Origin: Apteryx mantelli
Taxonomy: Eukaryota > Chordata > Aves > Apterygiformes > Apterygidae
DNA: 64,000 nt
Assembly: GCF_036417845.1 (NCBI RefSeq)
Contig: NC_089980.1
Span: 45,196,501 to 45,260,500 of the forward strand
Reading direction: 5' to 3'
The notes below the pieces were generated by a model. The model saw nothing but the letters and a program-made list of their open reading frames with translations, had not been told where the DNA came from and did no database searches. Numbering within the stretch: the first letter of the stretch is position 1; the number at the start of each line of letters is the position of its first letter. The translations under genes were made by a program, and so were the position numbers. Below are positions 26,701 to 38,965 of this stretch, one piece after another.

Positions 26701-29700
26701 ATTAACTAATTAGGTATCCTGCTGTATGAGATCCCTAAAACCAGATTTTTTCAGAAAAACAGAGAATAACACTCTAAATGAATGCTGGGATATTTTATGT
26801 TTTGCCAAAACACTGCAGCTAATGTCAACTGGAAGATGTAGCAGTATTGCTGGGAGAAGCAAAGCATCAAGTGAGCATAAATAGGTAGGGTTGCCTTGGT
26901 GTATGGGATCGGTAGAATACAATGTTAAGTTACTGGCATCTGCCAAAAGAAAAAGTACAAGAAAGAAAAGTTTCAGACTGATTCAGAAAATGTCCACAAA
27001 AAAGAATCACTCTCTGGAAAACATGCATGTCTTATGGTAATAAACTTAAAATTTCCAGTCTTCATCAGAGGAGGGTGAAGGTAGCTTGGATGTGATCTCA
27101 TGAAATAGATTCTTGAAACAGAAATTTCTGCTACTTTCTTTTACAGGAGATTCTAATATGGTATAAATAATTGGAAGTTGAAGATAAGACAAGTCTGTAT
27201 AAAGCACAAACTTAACTATTGAAACAAATTAGAAAGTATTCTTCATTACTTTACACATCTTAAGAATTTTATAAATTAAAAGATGTTCTGCAGCATTAGC
27301 AGAAGGCACATAGGCTGGATGAAATTCTAGAGATCATTATAATGCTTTGTTCAAGTCTTAATCCTTTGATCTATCATAGTTTTAGAGGTAATAAGGTTGC
27401 CTGGAACAGTGCCACATGCTATTGTATAGTTACGGGTGTACATCCCTGCTCACAAGTCTCTATCAGTGCAGTAATCTATATTTCCATCCCTACTTAAAAA
27501 AAAATAATTATTTAAGTTAGTGTTATAGTTATCCAGTATGATTCAAAAGAAAAGTGTTCTTAAGCATGTTTATTTTTTCAATTGAAACTTCAAGTTGTGA
27601 CTATTGCAAGTAACATCTGTGCACTAAATCTATATCACTACAACCTACACTGTAATGCTTGAACTGTGGATGTAGATCATATACAGTTCTGTGATTTTAA
27701 TTTTTTTGTTTGGTTGTTTGATAAAGGAGTTTTAATGTGATGGTAGGCTCTTGCTCCTCTGATATTTAAAAGCATTGCAGGCTTTCTAACCTCAATTTCA
27801 TCAGTTACTGCCTTCTTTGCTGGAATTGTAAACCTGAATTCTCAACGGTACTTTAAAAAGTGGATTTTCTTCCACTCTGCCTCTTGCCTGGGGAAGCAGT
27901 AAAGGAGATTTATCCAGCATTTCACTTTTCTTTACTCATTTCCTTGATTCTTTCACCAGTATATCAAGGAGTACTTGCTTGTCTAGCTTAAAGTGCCTGT
28001 CCCAGTCCCTCATCCTGCTTACTTTCATGTTCCCAGTCTCCTGTCTTTGCTGGGCAAAGCCTGAAGGAAGAGTTGTACTCTGAACTCTGTAATGCCTGTT
28101 GGAATCATGGGGATATTCTCCAGGCTTTAACTGGTCATACTAAACCTTTCCGCTGATTGTTGTGGTTCTAGCCTTGGGCTCAATAATTACTAGAAACATG
28201 AATGTTCTTTGGATACCAAAATTATATCCTAACTCTTTCTAAAACACTCTGTTTGCACATTTGTTGGTTGTAAGCACTTGAATTCTCTCATTGGTTCTAA
28301 AATATTTAACTCTGCTGTATCTGATGCTGAAATTTAATTTTTCTTACCCCAGCATACCTCATCTCAGAACTGGAAGCTGCCAGAATGCTGTGTGTGAATG
28401 CCCCTCCTAAAAAAGCACAGGAAGGAGGTGGCAGTGAAGTCTTTCAGGAACTAAAAGGCATATGTATTGCGTTAGGCATGTCCAAGCCTCCAGCCAACAT
28501 AACGATGTTCCAGTTCTTCAGTGGAATTGAAAAAAAAGTAAGATCCAAAGGAACAAAAGTAGAGTATTTACAATATTACTGTTTTAATGAAAAATAGTTT
28601 TGCTACCAGGGCAAGATTTGTGTCTTGTGAAACTCCAATGTTTGAATTGTGAAGGAGACTTAACATGGTTTACTGAATGTGCTGAGTGTCTGAATTTTGA
28701 AAGTGAATTTAAAGGCTTTTCCACGCCAAGGCATGGGGTCAGGGACTACTGCTGTCATTGCCTTAAAGGGTGATGTGTTCCTTACGCTGCTCTAATTTTT
28801 AATGTCATCACCTATTGCAGGAGACTTGGAAAATACTGGACTTAAGCCTCAGGAAGAACATTGAGGAGAAATGTATTCTAAACAATACTTGCACCTAAAC
28901 AAACTTTCAAAGGAACCGACTGTTTTAAAAATCTTTAGTTTAAAAGGTGTTATAATTAAAGTCAAGTTTACACCTTTTCCATAAGGCTTTTATAGTTCTT
29001 GAGGGTCCAGGTATTTTCATGTTTCTTTATATGTATGCATTCTCCAGTATTTTTTTTTTTTTCTCCCAAAGATTTTTCTTTTCATTTTTGTAGTTCTTAT
29101 AAAACAGAAAAAATCAAGTGGAATAGATTGTACAGTGCACAGATCAAAGGTGGGGGACAAAGTGTTTAAGGTATAGTAAGTATAGTTTTTTGGGGGGGGG
29201 GAGAAGCAATGCTGCAGAAATAAACCTTTGCAAACTTAAAGGACAGATAAATATCTCTCAAAAATACTTTGAAAGAAGTTTTTTGACTAACCTTTTAGTC
29301 ACATTGTCTTTAACCAAATCTAAGTGACTGAAAATAGCACTTTTCTTTGCAAAACATCAGTTTGGATGGCCCTGTTTAGGAGGAGAAGGATGGTCTTCTG
29401 GTGGAAGTCCAGGGTGTGGAATGGAAACAGATTGTTTTCTGTTTCTGGTATTGTCATGGGCATTAGAAAGTAAGATGCATAAGAAATCTGTGCTTCCATT
29501 TTCTATAAAATGGAGAAAATATTCATAAAAATGAAGTCAACAGTAGTGAGCTTTGCTGGTGGAAGAGGCTCTATAAAAATACAGAATATAAAGTAGATCA
29601 GAATCTTTTTAGTTTAGGAATTTTGTTATGTGCTATTCTTTAATTGACTCTTCTTTTACATTTTCTTGCTTTAAAGTTAAATTTGCAATACTCTTAGCAT

Positions 29701-32700
29701 TCATTTAACCATAATGATTTTGTGATCTCATTGATTTACATCCACAGGTTGTGTTATTCAAAAAACTGAACAATCCTCATAGCCTGATAAGCTACATCAG
29801 GAATTTCTAACATGCAGAGTTTTTAGAAATCATATATACCTGTGGTGCTTACAGTCCAAACACTTCAGATGTTGGAGGTATTTGAGAACCAGAAGGAAAA
29901 TTTTACAAAAATGAGATACACTTATCAGATGCTAAAAACAAAACAAAACAGAAACAAAGTTTAGCTAAATGTGAAGACTAAAGTAGTGTAAGTAGTGAAA
30001 ATTTTACTCTTGACTGTGTAAGGTATTGTTAAAAGATCACCTTAAAGTTTTCTTTGTTTTAAAAGTGAATTTTAGTATTACAATATTCTTTTGGTCTAGC
30101 ATATGAAAATCAAGCTGCCTTTTTCTTCACACGTGTGTACTACAGTTTGGAGTAGGATCTTTGTATAATTGACTCGCTTAGTTAATGATTCACAACATTT
30201 AAAAATCTCTGCTGACTGATTTTTGAATAAACTGCTACCTCTGCTATTCTAATAATACTTGGTTTTAAAAACTTCAGGCTAAAGAAATTGTTTGGGTTCA
30301 GCACCTTTGGAAAACGGGGTCACTGAATGTGTTAATTTAACTGCTGGAATGAAACACCCAAATAAGTTGAAAAATGTGGGAAAGTGCAGTTTCATAACTC
30401 TAACCTATTTTTCCTTTGATCCAAGTCTTAGTCCACAGTACTCTGTTTCTTCCCAGTGAAGTCCATAGCAATTTAGAGATGGTAAAGATAACCAAACAGT
30501 TGTGCCCAAGCTCTTTAAATCCAAATGAAATTTAAATTCCCATACTGAAGATTTTCTCCTTTTGACTGTAAAGAGGGGTCCTTTTTTAGGTCCTATTATG
30601 TTTTACGTAGTCTTAATATAACCTTTTTGATATGAGACTTTTCTTCTGAATTAGAAAGATGAAGTATAGCATACTCCCTCTATCTTCAAGGGAAAGTTTC
30701 CAGGAGGTACAGCTCAAATTTAAGTTGTAGATCTCATCTATAGTTTTTCTTAATTTTTAAATAATTTTAGCCAAGATTACTAGAAATATAAAAGTAGTTG
30801 CTTTGCAAAAGAAATGTGATTGGTTCTCTATCCCAAAGGGAACAAACTAGTATTGGAGGCTGCTGTGATGCCTGTGACCATCCAGTCCTCTCCTGTAAAT
30901 TTAACCTTTAAAGGCTAATTTTTAGCCAATGCTTATGTTTTATATACATCTCCTAACAGCTGAAGGAAACCCTAGCAAAGGTTCCACCTAATCATGTTGG
31001 AAAACCTTTATTGAAGAAACAGCTGGGACCAGCTCACTGGGTAAGTAGCTGCAGGTGTTAGAACCTGTTTCCCTTGTTTGAGCATATAAAGTATTAATCT
31101 TGATTGTGTGGAATATAACAAAATGATTTTTGTCTCATCTGTTTTTAAAGATGGGAAGACAATTTCTTGCAGTATTTCTACATACGTGATGGAGTAAATG
31201 TTCAGTGACTTTGACTGGATCTTTCTTAGGCTTCCCTTGACAAACATTAGATTTCCATAAATCCATGTATATAGAGGCTGGCACAAAATTTTCCAAAGTA
31301 AAGGAGAAGGTTAATTTTACAGTGGTGGTAGAGCTGCTCTGCTGCCCTGTATCTTCGTGCAATGATTTAAGGCTTCTTCTCCTGCCCCTTGCCAGCATGG
31401 TATGTATGACCTAGCCATGCTGAGATAGTGTAATATCTCCTCCTGTGCTTTCTTTCCAAAGAACCTGGGTTCCTCCCATCATTTTGTCCTCTCTTTCTGT
31501 TCTTGTAGAATAGTCTGCTTCCTTCATAGCCTTTTCTCCCAGAAGCAGTGGGTGCCCAGGTGGAGGCTTAGAGAGATACTACGTCCAGATGGTAGAGGCA
31601 TGATGGTCTTTGGCTAGGATTTGGTTTTGTCACCTGCTCTTCCAGGATGATGGTGCCTGGGGAGGACACTCTCGGACCGATGCTGAACCAGTGCACAGTG
31701 CTATGGCTGCTACTGCAGGATGCTGAGAGTATCTCTCTGTCTCTTGCTTAAGGCTTCAGATTTTCTGTCCCGAACAGACTTCTCCCTTAAATGCTTATAT
31801 TGCCTGGGCTGAATGTAGGCTCTCCAGATGTCTTGATGGAGGCATCAGACAACAGATAAAAAATTTCCTTAATAGGAATTTCCTTAATACCCCAGCAGTT
31901 GCTCTGACTGGACCATTGTGTGCTTCTAGTGATGGCTTTTGCCTGTAGGTTGCTTTGTCGCCTTGTCTGTAATGTAGATTGTGCTTTAATCAAGATCTTC
32001 TTAGAAGTACTTTAGTTACTTTTAATGGTGTATCGTTTTGTCCTTAGCTTGCTTATTTTTAAGAAAGCAAGGACTCCCAACTCCCTAGGACTTGGATGTG
32101 TGTCCTTTTATCTCCTTTAGCTTGTTTCGTGAAGTACTTTTTCACTTTTGCTTCTGTCTTGGTGAGTGAGAAATGTATCAGCAGCATATGCAGCCTTTAC
32201 GTTTCTGACAAGCAGCAGGAAGCTGTACCTGCTAGAGATGGTACGAGGGTGAATGTGAGGATAAAAGAGCCTTTGACGCCTTCAGGAAAATAGTGTTAGC
32301 AGGCATATTACTGTGGACCAATTTAACAAGACAGATAACTGTGGGCTTAGCCCTGCTGAGTATCTGCATGTCTGATTGTCTTCTACTCACACAGTTTGTT
32401 GTCTTAAGTAGAAACATTTTATCTATAATTAATATTAATGTTTGCAAACTTTTGTTTCAGGAAAAAATTGAAGCAATTAATCAAGCCATAGTCAATGAAT
32501 ATGAAGTCCGACGAAAACTATTAGTCAAACGTTTGGATGTAACTGTGCAGTCCTTTGGCTGGTCAGATAGAGCAAAGGTACAAACAACTTTCTGTGCTGG
32601 CTTATGGTTATGCTTTATAAAAAGTATCTCTGGAAAACTGCTTCGTTGTTTCAGCTTTCATAAGTAAGAGATAATCAGAGGAGTTGTCTGGTTTTGGTTT

Positions 32701-35700
32701 GAGTTTCTGAAGAAGTTTATGACTATGTAAGCTGATTACAAAATTTTATTTAAAACTGATTTATTGTTGGGACTGAAAAAAGCATGTAAAATGAAAAGAT
32801 GGACTGTGTATAACTATAGACTGAAGCCAAAATCTACAGTTAAGTAGGTCAGTACAGAAAATAATAAGAGATTGCTAATCCAACCATTAGCATTGAGAGC
32901 ACCGTAATGTGAATCTTTCAAGTGGTGTTTGTGTGATAGTAGGAAAGCACCTTCCTGTTGACCATCCCTTAACTTCCTTTGTGCTCTCCACAGTGCTCAG
33001 ATTTCCTTAACTCAAACTGTGTTGGCAAGCATAACTCCACAGATGCACATGAGAAAAGCTGCTATGGCACTACTTGTTCTCTTACCTCATAGACAGGGTA
33101 ATGCATTGTTATGTGCTGCATTTGTCTTTGAACCATGCAAGTGGCTGTGACATGACTTCTGTTTTCTCTGAATATAAATTATATGGTTATTCTGCTTTTT
33201 AAAATAATTACATGGTTTCCTTATTTCTTCCCTTTTATAGTGAAAAGGGAATGAACATTTTAAACGTAGTATGATGAGGTCTATTAAACTGGTACATAAC
33301 ACTAATATCTAGGACTAAACCAGATCTGCTACAATTCTGTTAATTAGATGCTGCTGGCAGTGTTTGAGACTGAGGATTTTAATCATAAACTGTGACACAT
33401 GAGTTGTCAAGTGTTTTTTCTTGGTAACTGATTAATTCAAAAAGCAACTGCATTTTAATAATCAAATGTTCCCTCTCCCCTTTCTTGGCTCATCAGCTAA
33501 ACAGGGCTTCTGCTGGTGTCTTTTCTCTTAAACCTAGCATTCTTCAGATTTTTCAGTAGAAAATGATGCAAGAACTGTCTGATTCTTTGAGTGTTTTAAT
33601 AATGATTGAAAATAGGCAAAAAGTATGGTTTAGGCTAAAAAAACAGGCACTTACAGTTGTGTTACAGCTTTGACATCCAAATCTGTGTTTTTTCTAGGAG
33701 AATTCCCAGGTGCTTTTGAACTTGATCAGCTGCATCAAATTCTTTCATGGAAAACCACCAGTTGTTACCTTTATATTTATTGAGATGCAAATCTAAAGTT
33801 GTTAGGACCATAACAATAAAAAATTGAAGAATGTCGTAGTGTCCCAGACATGCAGTACAGTTTGTTTTAATTGTAACTTTTTAGCAATGCTTTAATATGT
33901 GATCGTTGCTTAACATTTTTAATTTTATAACCTGAAAAGTATCAAAATACACTGCTATTAACTAAATGGTTGTTTCTCCAGATGACAGAAACGCTAGTTA
34001 AATTTTGTAATCTATTATTAGCTTTTTTTAGATGGAATTTGAAATTTTTGAACTAGAAGAATAATCTCATAGTACCAAAATACTGTGGTTGTCTTTTATA
34101 AATTCACAAAACCTCAGTCAAAATTGCCAGGAAAAAGCATACTTCTCTGGTGGATACTGTTGCTCCTCCTGTCTTTAGTCAGTGTCAGGTAATGAAGTGC
34201 ATGTTTTCCTTAATTCTGAATACACTGTTTAGCCTGTAATATTATAAGTTTTTGGTTCTAAAAACTTATCCCTGAGTCACATTAGAAGTACATACTCTCA
34301 ACTCTTACCAGTTCCAGCTTTCTGCCTGTAGATGGAAAATAGGATTTTAGGATTTTAAAACTTGCTCCAAAGTTTTTGCACTATGAAGAGATTTGTTGGC
34401 AAACCTAGTTTGCCTGTTCTCAGTGTTCCCACTGTAGTCATCTAGCTGTACCTACAGGCCTTTTGTCTTTCTGTATGTCATAATCTCTTTTGTCCTAGCT
34501 GCATCCCACATTCTACTTTGTTGATGAATGAAAATACATGCAACTAGTGTATTAACTCATAGTTGGTAGCACTGATTTCTGTCAATTGGGCAGCTGCTAT
34601 CATGCTTCTGAGGAGTTTGGAAAAACAAGTATGGTTAATGCCAAAGGGTATCAGACGAGGAGAGACTGCATGCAAGGCAAAGTTGTCTTGTGAGCAGAGA
34701 GGATCTCATTTCTAGCTTTGGCTTTACAGTATACAAGCCAAAGGATGGAATTAGAATAAGTACTTGAGAACTTTGGTTTTACCTGCGCCTCTTGATGACT
34801 TGCATTTGTGAAGAAGCTGGCCTAAATGAAGAATGTCAGAGTAACACTGTCTTTTTCCACTGATACAGTGTTAGAGATGATGGTGATGCTAGTGTAACTG
34901 ATATGAGTGTGGGTCAGATTTGTGCATGCACAGAGGCCTGGTAGAGACTGGATATAAACATGTTTCATTTTCACTGTCTCTTAGACATTAGTGGTAATTC
35001 ATGCAATTATGTGACAAACTCGCATTCTCTGTTTGCCTGAGAAATAATACAGTCTATGCATAGTTTGTTAATCTTAAAATTGTCAGAAGATCGATGTCTT
35101 GTCAATTCAGTCTGCGTACTGTTTCCTGTATTACTTAAGAAATTAATTTGGCTAATGCTAGCCTTGCTACAGTGATTCTTAAAGTCACAAAGTCATTCTC
35201 GTTGTTCTTTAATTTTTGTTCTATTTGGAATGATGTTTGGTTCTTCAGTGTCCCATTGCTTTTCTGTTTCGCTAGCTAACTGGGTTATGTTTTTCTTTTC
35301 TCCAACAGAGTCAAACAGAGAAACTGGCTAAAGTCTACCAGCCAAAACGTGCCCTCTTATCTACTAAGTGCACTATTTCCATTGCAAATCTCTTGGCAGC
35401 TCGGCAGGATCTGTCAAAGATTATGAGAACAAGCAGTGGGTCCATCCGAGAGAAGACTGCCTGTGCCATTAATAAGGTACCTTTGGCGACAGATAGCTAA
35501 AATCGCTTGTTATATTATGAGTATTCAAGTAATTTGATTTAAACTCTTAAACCACATTTTCATTCCATTGAGAATAGTAATGTTTTGAATGGAGTAATAA
35601 ATCATACTTTTTAACAATGTAAGTGGAAGTTGGAAATAAAGGATAAGAAACTTGGTGATTATGTACACCAGATTATGTGCCAGTGCATTATGGGGAACTG

Positions 35701-37848
35701 TAGTTTCTCCCATTTAAGTTCAGAGTAATGCTCTTTACGGTCAGTAGAAAATTGCTGAAATATCTTTGACCGTTTTCAGTGTGGCTAGGCCTGCTCTAAC
35801 ATATTTCTTATCAGAATTATTGATGTTGTTATACTGCTGTTACCTAATTCTGTCACCATATCTGTCACCAGTAATGCCTACATAGTAACTGTGTTTCTGT
35901 CCTATGTAAATGGAATGTATTAAAATTGCAAACCTTGTATCTCACTAGTTAGATTCCTCTATGTACTCAAATAAGTCGGATTGTAGTCAAATGTGTAGTT
36001 TTAGTAATAACATGGAAGGAATATGGTATAGACAAAAAATTTGTTTCAAAAAATTATGGATTTACAGGAATAAAAGGCGCTCAAAAGTGCATGAATTGAA
36101 CTTGAAGCTCAGTAACTGTGTACTACAGTGTACCTGGTATGTTAATTTGTGGGTGTATGTGCATGCTTTTCTCCACTTGTAGTACTTTTTGTATTTCAGG
36201 TAATTTTCTAATTCATTTAGGATTGAATGGTGTTGTGGTGGTTGGACTGACCCCCTCAACCCAAATAATTTTTGCATCTTTGTTAGTGTAGTTGGAGTGT
36301 GGAAAGTAAAAGAAAGTAAGTAGTAAGACAGGTGTAACTGCATATATGTTTTGTTAGGAATGCAAGACTCTCCTGCTGCTATTAACTTATCTCTGTCTGT
36401 TATTGATATTAAATGTTTTCCAAGAAAGTCACAGAAAGGAACAAAATAACCTGCTTCCATTGAAGTTTTTCTGTTTGATCATTTAAGAACTTGAAACAGT
36501 GCAAGTGTCCAGTCCCTTGTCTTTCTAAATTCTTAGTTTCACAACATCCTTGGACAGCTAAAGACCTCTAGAGTCTTTGTTCAAACCTGTTTGCTGGTGT
36601 GTGAAGTTCAGGAAGTTTGTCCATATGAATGTGTGTCCTTACTGGAAAAATAAAAATCTTTTCATGTAGTTTACCAAAAATACCATCTTTGCTGATGGCT
36701 TCTACATGCTTCTACAGCAATTCAGAGCTCTAATTAGGAGAGAGACTGAGTTGCCCCCCTACTGATGGTGGTTTGAGATTAGCAGTTTGCACTAGTAAAC
36801 TGTTGAGTGAAAGACTGTACTGATGCTGCTGCTGCTGGTGAGCCTGATATTTGAACAAAGAACCCAAGACTCCAGACTTGACTTGCTAGCAACCCTTGGA
36901 GTACTAGACAATCCCTGTTTAATTTTTATTAATTGGAGACAAAGGTCTTTGTTACTTTCAAACAGACAAAAATTTGTCTTGATGAAATTTCCTGAATGTT
37001 TGAACCCTTGAGCAGCTGCTCTTTGCGGTGGGTATTAGTAAGTATGGCTCTTCTGTGGTGTTACAACTCCTAAGGCAGTTCTCCCTTTCCCTTTGCAGGT
37101 GCTAATGGGCAGAGTGCCTGACAGAGGAGGAAGGCCCAATGAAATTGAACCGCCACCTCCTGAGATGCCACCTTGGCAGAAAAGACCAGAGGCTGGTCCA
37201 CAACAAAGTGGTGGCAGAGGAGGAAGAGGTGGCTATGAATCATCGTATGGAGGGCGAGGAGGTTATGACCATGGGAGTCACGACCGAGGAGGGAGAGGAG
37301 GCTACGACTCATCATACGGAGGGCGAGGAGGTCATGAACAAGGAAGCCATGATCGAGGCGGGCGAGGAGGACGTGGTGGTTATGATCATGGCAGCAGAGG
37401 AGGAGGAAGAGGAAACAAACTCCAAGGAGGCTGGACAGATGGTGGAGGTGGTGGCTACCAGGATGGCAGCTACAGGGAGAGCAACTACAGAGATGCAGGT
37501 TTTCAAACAGGTGGCTACCATGGTGGTGGTGGTGGCAGCTACCAAGGAGGAGGCTATGGTGGCTACCAGTCTTCTTCGTATACAGGAAGTGGCTACCAAG
37601 GGGTTGGTGGCTACCAGCAGGACAACAGATACCAAGATGGTGGGTCCCACAGTGACAGAGGGGGTGGGCGTGGAGGAGGGAGAGGTGGCCGTGCTGGTCG
37701 CGGTGGCCGTGGAGGTCAAGGAGGGGGCTGGGGAGGCAGAGGTGGACAGAACTTTAGTCAAGGGGGGCAGTTTGAGCAGCACTTCCAGCATGGAGGTTAT
37801 CAGTATAATCAATCTGGCTTTGGACAAGGAAGACACTTTACAAGCTGA
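20366..37848 (+). CDS. FAM98A: FAM98A, complete coding sequence, eight coding exons
   Basis: FAM98A is an RNA-binding cytoplasmic/nuclear protein. From the literature it associates with DDX1 and the RTCB tRNA-ligase complex, is an arginine-methylated PRMT1 substrate, and affects stress granules and cell migration. Exons: 20366-20418, 23512-23660, 25266-25400, 28353-28537, 30960-31040, 32461-32577, 35309-35476 and 37099-37848. All introns are GT-AG, phases are continuous, and the sum is 1638 nt = 545 aa, against about 518 in human. The start (MEFELLESDVLESLEDLG) aligns with the human N-terminus and has A at -3 and G at +4. The conserved FAM98 domain follows (SPEFTKLCAWLVSELR, EEFQLEVSGLL, LEAARMLCVNAPPKKAQEGG, LDVTVQSFGWSDRAK). 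The last exon encodes an RGG/GGY-rich tail ending in GFGQGRHFTS. The tail has extra RGG-type repeats, which probably account for the greater length. Confidence 0.97.
24451..24465 (+). repeat. (TC)n dinucleotide run in FAM98A intron 2
   Basis: Short perfect TC microsatellite between gactccc and aacta; it is likely polymorphic and no function is inferred. Confidence 0.85.
35685..35704 (-). promoter_or_regulatory. Second ACTACA-type element, inside FAM98A intron 7
   Basis: The minus strand reads ACTACAGTTCCCCATAATGC, with 16 of 19 aligned positions matching ACTACAATTCCCAGAATGC. Unlike the 19673 copy it is not in a CpG island. It could be a distal ZNF143-type binding site or a chance match. Confidence 0.35.
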
Positions 37849-38965
37849 GGCTACTAAAAATTTTTGCTTCAGCAGAGCTCAAATAATAGAAACCTGTTTT
37901 CAGAGGCCTGGCTTGATGCTTCATGAATTAGTACAGGTTTGTATGTGGCAGGCAGGATCTGTTTGGGTGGGATGTTTTGCTTTGAGTAAACTGCAGGTTT
38001 TTGTAGACCTCTTCTTTTTATTATCTGAATTAAATGCATCATCATTCTCCACTGCACTTCACCTAAACATAAACTAACAGCCACACTTTTTAGATGTTGG
38101 ACTAATTTTTCTCTGCTCAGAACAGTTCTGTTCTGAAACTACCTGCTGTGTTTGCCTTCCACTTTGGTTAGAGAAATAACAAAATCTGTCTGGTCAAATT
38201 TATATATTGTAAAACACAATGGAATTCCTGCATTCTTCCTCCTAAACATTATTTGGATATATTCTAAAACCAGTTCTGAATATTGCTTTTGACTTGCTGG
38301 CCTGTCGTTTTAGTCAAGAAAATGTTACACACATGCACACACACACAGTGAATTCCCTCTAACAAACAGATTTGTTGTCTATTATATGAGCTCTACTGTA
38401 GATGCCATGTTCAGTAGCCTTATCTTCCACTAAACAAAGTTTTACCACCTGCTCAACTCTGGAGACTGACCGCCGCCAACACCTGCAAAGATCATTTAAA
38501 ACTAAGCTAAATTGTGAACTGATAGTGTATGTAGGCCTGTAGTTAGGTGTAGCAATTCAAACTGACCTGCATCCATCCAAAACAAGTTGCTCCTCCTCCA
38601 AACCTAATTTTCACTTGAAATCAGCTAGAAGAAATGACAAACTGAAATTTATTTTATTTGCGAGTTAATACCACTGGCTCAGCAAATCTAGGGCAATTTG
38701 TTTTGGGGGTTGTCTTTTTTAAAGAAATGCACTACGGCCTGGGAAGATTAGTTCCTGCCTGGAGGAAGCCCTTTTATTATTGCTGCAGAAAACAAAGCCT
38801 GGCTGAGTTTGATGTTCTAATGTTTTTTTTTTTCTTTACTGAAAGCCACGTAATGCTTCTTGCTGGGTTTTTTTGTGTACATAAACATTGTCAAGCTGTG
38901 AAAGAAAATGGCTGAAGGTGTGCTGTTGTATAAAAGGTGAGCAATAAAAGTATCTGTATGTTCTC
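37849..38965 (+). other. FAM98A: FAM98A 3'UTR
   Basis: About 1.1 kb of AT-rich sequence runs from the stop codon to a canonical poly(A) signal. It includes a short (CA)n tract near 38330-38347. The end point is inferred from the hexamer at 38943; no earlier AATAAA was seen. Confidence 0.75.
38943..38948 (+). terminator. Poly(A) signal AATAAA of FAM98A
   Basis: Canonical hexamer about 1.1 kb after the stop, followed by TG/T-rich sequence (tatctgtatgttctctttg) that suits a downstream element. Confidence 0.75.

Noticed and set aside
37093-37098. Two extra codons before the last FAM98A exon
   Set aside because: They belong to the intron end (...tttgcag); the exon begins at 37099 by the acceptor and by frame with exon 7.
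37312-37836. 174-codon antisense frame opposite the FAM98A tail exon
   Set aside because: It is a shadow of biased glycine/arginine codons; Ser/Thr/Val-rich with no domain.
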